Source: Nonomuraea purpurea
GTDB taxonomy: Bacteria > Actinomycetota > Actinomycetes > Streptosporangiales > Streptosporangiaceae
Direction: 5' to 3'
Assembly (NCBI RefSeq): GCF_042650645.1
Contig: NZ_JBHSBI010000033.1
Span: forward strand, 62,001-126,000
Length of the DNA stretch: 64,000 bases
Shown here: positions 59,234 to 64,000 of the stretch, piece by piece
Numbering within the stretch: the first letter of the stretch is position 1
Layout: every line of letters starts with the position of its first letter
Program-made: the position numbers and the translations under genes
Notes under the pieces: generated by a model
Databases searched by the model: none
The model's input: only the letters and a program-made list of their open reading frames with translations
Told to the model about the DNA's origin: nothing

Positions 59234-59848
59234 TCACCCGTCCGCAGCGGGCGGGTACAACCCCGCCTGGCGGTAGACGGCGGTCAGGTAGCGCAGCATG
59301 CCGGCGGTGTCGGGCGGGTCGGGCCGCAGCACCCGGTAGGTCACCGCCCCGGCCATCATGTCGATCAGCACGTCCAGGTCGGCGTCGGCCGCCACGGCGC
59401 CGTCCTGCTGGGCGCGCCGCAGCATGGCGGCGGCCAGCTCGCGGCGGGGCAGGATGTAGTGCTTCCAGTACACCTGCATCAGCTCCGGATGGCTGACGGC
59501 CGAGCCCATGATCCGGGCGACCAGCGCGCGGAATCCGGGGCTGGCGGCCATCTCGGCCGCCGCGGGCAGGACATGCTCGACGATGTCGCGCGGCCGCAGG
59601 GCCTGGACATCGGCGGCGGACGGGATGACCTCGGCGCGCACCTCCTGCTCGATGGCCTGGGCGAGCAGGTCTTCCTTGCTGCTCCAGCGGCGGTAGAGGG
59701 TCAGTTTGCCCACCCCGGCGCGCTTGGCGACCTGCTCCATGCTGGTGCCCTCGACGCCGCGCTCGACGAACAGTTCCAGCGCCGCGGTCAAGATCGCGGT
59801 GTCGGTCTCGGGGGCGCGTGGGCGTCCTCGTCCCCGGGTGGCGGTCAT
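59234..59848 (-). CDS. TetR-family regulator
   Basis: A 204-residue repressor: GRGRPRAPETDTAILTAALE, TSMEQVAKRAGVGKLTLYRR (helix-turn-helix), and a TetR_C domain. Its ATG overlaps the stop of the upstream monooxygenase (ATGA), so enzyme and regulator share one transcript and the regulator controls its own operon. The palindrome before the monooxygenase gene is its likely operator. Confidence 0.9.
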   Translation of the reverse strand: MTATRGRGRPRAPETDTAILTAALELFVERGVEGTSMEQVAKRAGVGKLTLYRRWSSKEDLLAQAIEQEVRAEVIPSAADVQALRPRDIVEHVLPAAAEMAASPGFRALVARIMGSAVSHPELMQVYWKHYILPRRELAAAMLRRAQQDGAVAADADLDVLIDMMAGAVTYRVLRPDPPDTAGMLRYLTAVYRQAGLYPPAADG

Positions 59849-61350
59849 CCCAGCGCTCCGTCCAGCCAGCGGGTGACCTCGGCGGGGCCGCCTTTGCAGG
59901 CCAGGTGGCCGTCCGGGCGCACCAGCATGGCCGGCCGGCCCGTGGTGCCGGCAGGACGGAGCCGGGTGACCCTGTCGCCGAGCCGGCGCCGGGCCGCCTC
60001 GAAGACCGCCTCTGCCGCGGGGCCGTCACCGAGTACCGCCCAGGTGCCGCGCAGTTCGGCGTGCAACCGGGTGGGGCTGCCGTCCGGCCGTTCACAGGCC
60101 AGGTCGCCGACGCGGTCGCCGGGGCGCGGCTTGCCGCCGCGCCCGCCCAGCCGCGTGCCGAGTGGGCCGCGCCGGTAGCTCACCCACAGCTGCGAGGTGG
60201 TGTAGGTGGTCCACCGCTGGATCCAGCCCTGGTTGAACACCCGCATCAGCACCTGGTCACGCAGAAGGCGGCCGAACGGGCTGCCGGCGATGTTGACCTT
60301 GGTGACGGCGGTGCTGCCGCGCAGCACGGCGGTGGCCAGCGGGCGGCGTTCGGCCTGATAGGTGTCGAGCAACCGCGTCGCGGCCGGGCCGTGTGCCAGG
60401 CCCGCGACGATGAGGGCGAGTTTCCAGGCGAGGTTCTCGGCGTCCCCGAGCCCGGTCAGCATGCCCTGCCCGCCGAACGGGGCGTGCACGTGGGCGGCGT
60501 CGCCGGCCAGCAGGATGCGCCCGGCCCGGTAGGAGTCGGCCAGGCGCCGGTGCACGCTGAACAGCGACGCCCAGGTGACGTCGTGCAGGCGCAGCCCGCT
60601 CAGGCCGGTGCGTTGGGGCAGGATGCGCCGCATGTGGTCGGCGATCTGCTCCTGGCTGGGCTTGTCATCGGTGAAGGCGGCGTCGTAGGCGAGCAGCCGC
60701 CACTGATCGCCCGGCATCGGCATGGCGCCCAGCATGCCCTCGGGGTGGGTCCAGCCGCTGGTGCCCGATCGATCCAGCGGCGGATCGCCGTCGAGACGTC
60801 CGTCGACGAGCAGGAACCGCTCGCTGACCTTGACGCCGGGAAAGCCGATGCCGGCCTGCTTGCGCACCGTGCTGCCGGTGCCGTCGCAGCCCACCATCCA
60901 TGCGGCGCGTATGGTGCGGCCGTCGCCGAGCGTCGCGGTGACGCCGGAGGTGTCCTGGCGAGCCTCGACGAGTCCGGCGCCCCACTCGGGCCGTTCGCCG
61001 AGCTGGGCCAGCCGCTCACGCAGCCGTGCCTCGACGCGGGCCTGAGAGATCACCATCGGCGGGGCGGCCGTTCCGAGGCCGGGGTCGCCGAACCGGATCC
61101 GCATCATTGGGCGGTCCCCGGCGTAGCTGGTGATCGTCATCGCCCGCACCGACTCCTGCGCCAACTCCTCCAGGGCGTCCAGGCGATCGAGCACCTCCGA
61201 GCCGCGGGCGTGCACGAAGTTGGCCCGCGATGTGGTGGCCGGCCCGGCGGCTTTGTCGATCACACGGACCGACACCCCGTGCTGCAGCAGCGCGCAGGCC
61301 AGCGCCAAGCCGACCGGCCCGGCGCCGACGACCAGAACGTCCGTGTCCAT
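59845..61350 (-). CDS. FAD-dependent aromatic monooxygenase (PHBH/RdmE family)
   Basis: A 501-residue enzyme from ATG 61350 (GAGGGGG upstream). VLVVGAGPVGLALACALLQH at the N-terminus, GCDGTGSTVRKQAGI, AGDAAHVHAPFGGQGMLTGL, and a C-terminal thioredoxin-like domain (~390-501). The length and ending match polyketide and rifampicin-type hydroxylases. It would hydroxylate an aromatic drug-like compound; detoxification is the likely role. Confidence 0.9.
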   Translation of the reverse strand: MDTDVLVVGAGPVGLALACALLQHGVSVRVIDKAAGPATTSRANFVHARGSEVLDRLDALEELAQESVRAMTITSYAGDRPMMRIRFGDPGLGTAAPPMVISQARVEARLRERLAQLGERPEWGAGLVEARQDTSGVTATLGDGRTIRAAWMVGCDGTGSTVRKQAGIGFPGVKVSERFLLVDGRLDGDPPLDRSGTSGWTHPEGMLGAMPMPGDQWRLLAYDAAFTDDKPSQEQIADHMRRILPQRTGLSGLRLHDVTWASLFSVHRRLADSYRAGRILLAGDAAHVHAPFGGQGMLTGLGDAENLAWKLALIVAGLAHGPAATRLLDTYQAERRPLATAVLRGSTAVTKVNIAGSPFGRLLRDQVLMRVFNQGWIQRWTTYTTSQLWVSYRRGPLGTRLGGRGGKPRPGDRVGDLACERPDGSPTRLHAELRGTWAVLGDGPAAEAVFEAARRRLGDRVTRLRPAGTTGRPAMLVRPDGHLACKGGPAEVTRWLDGALG

Positions 61351-61370
61351 CACACGCCCCCTCTTTTTTA

Positions 61371-61391
61371 TTTACGGAACGGGTTCGTAAA
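61371..61391. promoter_or_regulatory. TetR operator palindrome upstream of the monooxygenase
   Basis: TTTACGGAAC-G-GGTTCGTAAA is a 21-bp inverted repeat with one mismatched pair, 21 bases before the monooxygenase ATG. The site is AT-rich at its ends, like other TetR operators. Confidence 0.7.
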
Positions 61392-61542
61392 CAAAATCAT
61401 GCCCGCAAGGGAGGTGTCTTGTCCAGACGGCGATCGGGTTCCACGGCGGTTCAGCTTCGATCAACATCGATCAAATCATCCGATCGGAATGATTAACAAG
61501 GTATTGACCTGATTGAAATGACCAGACATGATCTGACCCACC

Positions 61543-61556
61543 GGTAAGCGCTTACC
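61543..61556. promoter_or_regulatory. LacI-family operator (GGTAAGC-GCTTACC)
   Basis: A perfect 14-bp palindrome with the central CG pair typical of LacI-family sites lies 21 bases before the dehydrogenase start. It most likely controls the sugar operon that follows; the regulator may be the LacI protein at 49.3 kb or one outside the window. Confidence 0.75.
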
Positions 61557-61576
61557 CAGGTGAAGGATCGTGTGCC

Positions 61577-62593
61577 TTGACCCACCGACGACGACCGCAG
61601 GCCCTGCTGGTCATGGATCCGGCCACCTACGGCGTGCAGTTCCACGAGCCCCAGCTCCGCCGCCTCGGCGCGCTCGCCGAGCTCGGCGAGCCGATCCGCG
61701 CCACCGATCTGGACGCGCCGGGCGTGCGGCGGCGGCTGCGCGAGGTCGAGGTGCTGCTGACGTCGTGGGGCTGCCCGCCGCTGACCGCCGAGCGGCTGGC
61801 CGACGCGCCCCGCCTGCGGGCGATCTTCCACTGCGCGGGCACGGTGCGCACGTTCGTCACCGACGAGGTGTGGCGGCGCGGCCTGCTGGTCACCAACGCC
61901 GCCGACGCCAACGCCATCCCGGTCGCCGAGTTCACCCTGGCCGCGATCATCTTCGCGGGCAAGAAGGCGCCGTTCCTGGCCCAGGACGCGCGCGTGCACC
62001 GCGAGGACTGGTCGTACGCGGCCCGCCGCGGCGAGCTGTCCAACCGCGGCCGCACGGTCGGCGTCGTCGGTTTCTCCCAGGTGGGCCGCCGGGTCGTGGG
62101 GCGGCTGCGCGATCTGGAGATGGACGTCCTGGTCGCCGACCCCTACGCCGACGCCGGCGAGGTCGGCGCGGCGGGCGGCCATCTGGTGCCCCTGGCCGAG
62201 CTGCTGCCGCGCTGCGACGTGCTGAGCCTGCACGTGCCGTCGCTGCCCTCCACCCGCCATCTCCTGGGCGCCGCGGAGCTGGCCCTGCTGCGCGACGGCG
62301 CCACGGTGATCAACACCGCGCGTGGCGCCGTGCTGGACACCGCCGCCCTGGAGCGCGAGTGCGCCTCGGGACGGCTGGACGCCATCCTCGACGTCACCGA
62401 CCCCGAGCCGCTGCCGGCCGATTCGGTGCTGTACGAGCTGCCCAACGTCATGATCACCCCCCACGTCGCCGGCTCGCTCGGGAGCGAGACCCGGCGCATG
62501 AGCGACAGCGCGCTGGACGAGCTCGATCGTTTCCTGTCGGGCCGGCCGCCGCGCGCGGCCGTCACCCCGGAGGCGTTCGCGGTCGGCGCGTGA
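61577..62593 (+). CDS. D-2-hydroxyacid dehydrogenase family protein
   Basis: A 338-residue NAD(P)-dependent enzyme from TTG 61577 (GAAGGA nine bases upstream). Rossmann motif VGVVGFSQVGRRVVGRL (GxSxxG instead of the usual GxGxxG), catalytic Arg in INTARGAVLD, Glu in DVTDPEPLP, His in ITPHVAG. It lies 32 bases upstream of the sugar-binding protein gene, so its substrate is probably an acid derived from the imported sugar. Confidence 0.88.
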   Translation: MTHRRRPQALLVMDPATYGVQFHEPQLRRLGALAELGEPIRATDLDAPGVRRRLREVEVLLTSWGCPPLTAERLADAPRLRAIFHCAGTVRTFVTDEVWRRGLLVTNAADANAIPVAEFTLAAIIFAGKKAPFLAQDARVHREDWSYAARRGELSNRGRTVGVVGFSQVGRRVVGRLRDLEMDVLVADPYADAGEVGAAGGHLVPLAELLPRCDVLSLHVPSLPSTRHLLGAAELALLRDGATVINTARGAVLDTAALERECASGRLDAILDVTDPEPLPADSVLYELPNVMITPHVAGSLGSETRRMSDSALDELDRFLSGRPPRAAVTPEAFAVGA

Positions 62594-62625
62594 GAACCCC
62601 GTGTGACGGAGAGGAGACCGGAGCA

Positions 62626-63906
62626 ATGACCACCTGGAGGAAGGCCGGTTCGACGCGTCTGGCCGTCGTGAGCGCGCTCTGGCTCACGCTGGCCGCGTGC
62701 GGCTCGGGCGGTGAGAAGCCCGCCGACGCGAACGGGAAGATCACCTTGAGTGTCACGGTCTGGAACATGGCCAAGACGCCCGAGTTCAAGGCCCTGTTCG
62801 AGGCGTTCCAGCAGGCCAACCCGAACATCACGATCAAGCCGGTGGACATTCTCGCCGACGACTACCCGCAGAAGGTCACCACGATGCTCGCGGGCGGCGA
62901 CAAAACCGACGTGATCACGATGAAGAACGTCACCGACTACGCGCGCTACTCCAGCCGGGGCCAGCTCCTCGACCTCACCTCCTCGGCCAGGTCCGCCGAG
63001 GCGGCCAAGCTGGCCGGGCTGGAGGCCTTCGACGTCGGCGGCGCCTACTTCGCGCTGCCGTACCGCCAGGACTTCTGGCTGCTGTACTACAACAAAACAC
63101 TGTTCGGCAAAGCGGGCGTCAAGCTGCCGGAAACGCTCACCTGGGACGCCTACGCCGGGCTTGCCAAGCAGCTCACCAGCGGCTCGGGCGGCGAGAAGGT
63201 CTATGGCGCCTACCACCACACCTGGCGCTCGGTGGTGCAGGCCATCTCGGCGGCGCAGACCGGCGGCGACCAGCTCGGCGGCGACTACGCCTTCTTCACC
63301 GACCAGTACGCCCTGGCCACCGGCATGCAGCAGGCGGGCACCGTCCTGGACTTCGGCACCGCCAAGGCGCAGCAGGCCGACTACCGCACCATGTTCGAAA
63401 GCGGCAAGACGGCCATGATGCCGATGGGCACCTGGTACATCTCCGGCATCCTGGAGGCCAAGGCCAAGGGCGCCTCCGACGTGGAGTGGGGGCTGGCGCC
63501 GATGCCGCAGCGGCCGGGCGCGGGCCAGGTCACCACGTTCGGCTCGCCGACCGCCTTCGCCGTCAACAAGCGGGCCGAGCACGCCGAGGCGGCCAGGAAG
63601 TTCGTGGAGTTCGCCGCGGGCAGGGCCGGCGCGCAGGCGATCACCAAGGTGGGCGTGGTGCCCGCGCTGCAGAGCCCGGAGATCACCAAGGCGTATTTCG
63701 CGCTGGCCGGCATGCCGGCCGACGAGCTGTCGAAGAAGGCGTTCGAGCCCGGCAAGGTCGTGCTGGAGATGCCGGTCAGCGACAAGTCCTCCGACGTCGA
63801 CACCATCCTCAAGGAGGAGCACGAGCTGATCATGGTCGGGGACAAGCCGGTCGCCGACGGCATCAGCGCCATGAACGAGCGCGTCAAGAACGAAGTCCTC
63901 AACTGA
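62626..63906 (+). CDS. Extracellular sugar-binding lipoprotein (ABC importer)
   Basis: A 426-residue binding protein: lipoprotein signal with lipobox LAAC, followed by GSGGEKPADANGKITLSVTV, then EAFQQANPNITIKPVDILAD, ALPYRQDFWLLYYNKTLFGK, and MMPMGTWYISGILEAK. GGAGA precedes the ATG. It is a different subfamily from the one at 5.2 kb. The permease gene begins 1 base after its stop. Confidence 0.92.
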   Translation: MTTWRKAGSTRLAVVSALWLTLAACGSGGEKPADANGKITLSVTVWNMAKTPEFKALFEAFQQANPNITIKPVDILADDYPQKVTTMLAGGDKTDVITMKNVTDYARYSSRGQLLDLTSSARSAEAAKLAGLEAFDVGGAYFALPYRQDFWLLYYNKTLFGKAGVKLPETLTWDAYAGLAKQLTSGSGGEKVYGAYHHTWRSVVQAISAAQTGGDQLGGDYAFFTDQYALATGMQQAGTVLDFGTAKAQQADYRTMFESGKTAMMPMGTWYISGILEAKAKGASDVEWGLAPMPQRPGAGQVTTFGSPTAFAVNKRAEHAEAARKFVEFAAGRAGAQAITKVGVVPALQSPEITKAYFALAGMPADELSKKAFEPGKVVLEMPVSDKSSDVDTILKEEHELIMVGDKPVADGISAMNERVKNEVLN

Positions 63907-63907
63907 C

Positions 63908-64000
63908 ATGGCGCAGGCGTTGACGCAGCACCCGGCCCGGAGCCGGCCCGCCTGGCGCGCCATCGTCATCGGCTGGAGCTTCATCCTGCCGAACTTCGTC
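63908..64000 (+). CDS. Start of a sugar ABC transporter permease (cut by the window edge)
   Basis: The first 31 codons: a short soluble tail (MAQALTQHPARSRPAWRAI) and the start of the first membrane helix (VIGWSFILPNFV), as in MalF-type permeases. One base separates it from the binding-protein stop. Confidence 0.8.
   Translation, partial: MAQALTQHPARSRPAWRAIVIGWSFILPNFV

Noticed and set aside
1..64000. CRISPR arrays, rRNA or tRNA genes
   Set aside because: No regularly spaced short repeats, conserved rRNA blocks or cloverleaf-like stretches were noticed by eye; a tRNA could still be missed without a covariance search.

Overview
The window is high-GC DNA with dense, short-spaced genes, frequent GTG and TTG starts, TetR/MerR/GntR/ECF regulators and many apparently leaderless genes (a TANNNT box 6-7 bases before the start codon). 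This points to a filamentous actinomycete chromosome, most likely Streptosporangiales (Nonomuraea/Actinomadura-like; the genus is an inference). The mix of sugar uptake, oxidoreductases, one-gene regulators and many broken genes suggests an accessory chromosome region rather than the conserved core. I saw no rRNA, tRNA or CRISPR array.

Layout. 1-3.1 kb: two secreted carbohydrate-active proteins with CBM6 modules, the second a ThuA-CBM6-GH99 fusion. 3.4-10.8 kb: a sugar ABC importer, a GntR/UTRA regulator, a BadF-type sugar kinase, a GH4 NAD-dependent glycosidase and a NagB-like protein; together they look like one amino-sugar uptake and catabolic locus. 10.8-17 kb: a patch of gene remnants (tyrosine recombinase, Tn3-family transposase, GH20 hexosaminidase, enolase-superfamily tail) between intact TetR, esterase, DUF1883 and cytokinin-dehydrogenase-like genes. 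17-23.3 kb: PPOX flavoprotein, UvrA-like ABC protein, MerR regulator, membrane protein, UDP-glucose dehydrogenase. 23.4-25.8 kb: a second damaged patch (TetR and SDR that both lost their 5' ends, truncated ABC ATPase, truncated GntR). 25.7-31.5 kb: tandem P-loop protein, two-component system, SDR with its MerR regulator. 31.5-34.8 kb: an ECF41 sigma factor module with AhpD-like and FAD oxidoreductase genes. 34.9-43.5 kb: DUF3592, hydrolase/AraC pair, MFS pumps, MerR and TetR regulators, an XRE/MmyB regulator with an SDR, and three more relics. 43.5-53.1 kb: BRCT-plus-propeller protein, FAD monooxygenase, two phosphatases, DUF4097 lipoprotein, LacI regulator, polyprenol-phosphate mannosyltransferase-like enzyme, XRE/MFS pair. 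53.2-61.4 kb: secreted peptide, fused SecDF, YnfA, ECF42/DGPF module, DoxX, SnoaL, FAD monooxygenase/TetR pair. 61.5-64 kb: start of a second sugar uptake operon under a LacI-type operator, running off the right edge.

Themes. First, saccharide scavenging: two ABC importers plus secreted CBM6/GH proteins. Second, enzyme-plus-own-regulator pairs aimed at small organic or xenobiotic molecules. Third, heavy gene decay: at least ten relics can be read, several from mobile elements. The best candidates for new biology are the amino-sugar locus whose NagB-like enzyme has lost its catalytic glutamate, a MerR gene preceded by a leaderless 26-residue ORF that overlaps its start codon, the BRCT-propeller protein, and the ECF41 module with two matching promoter candidates.
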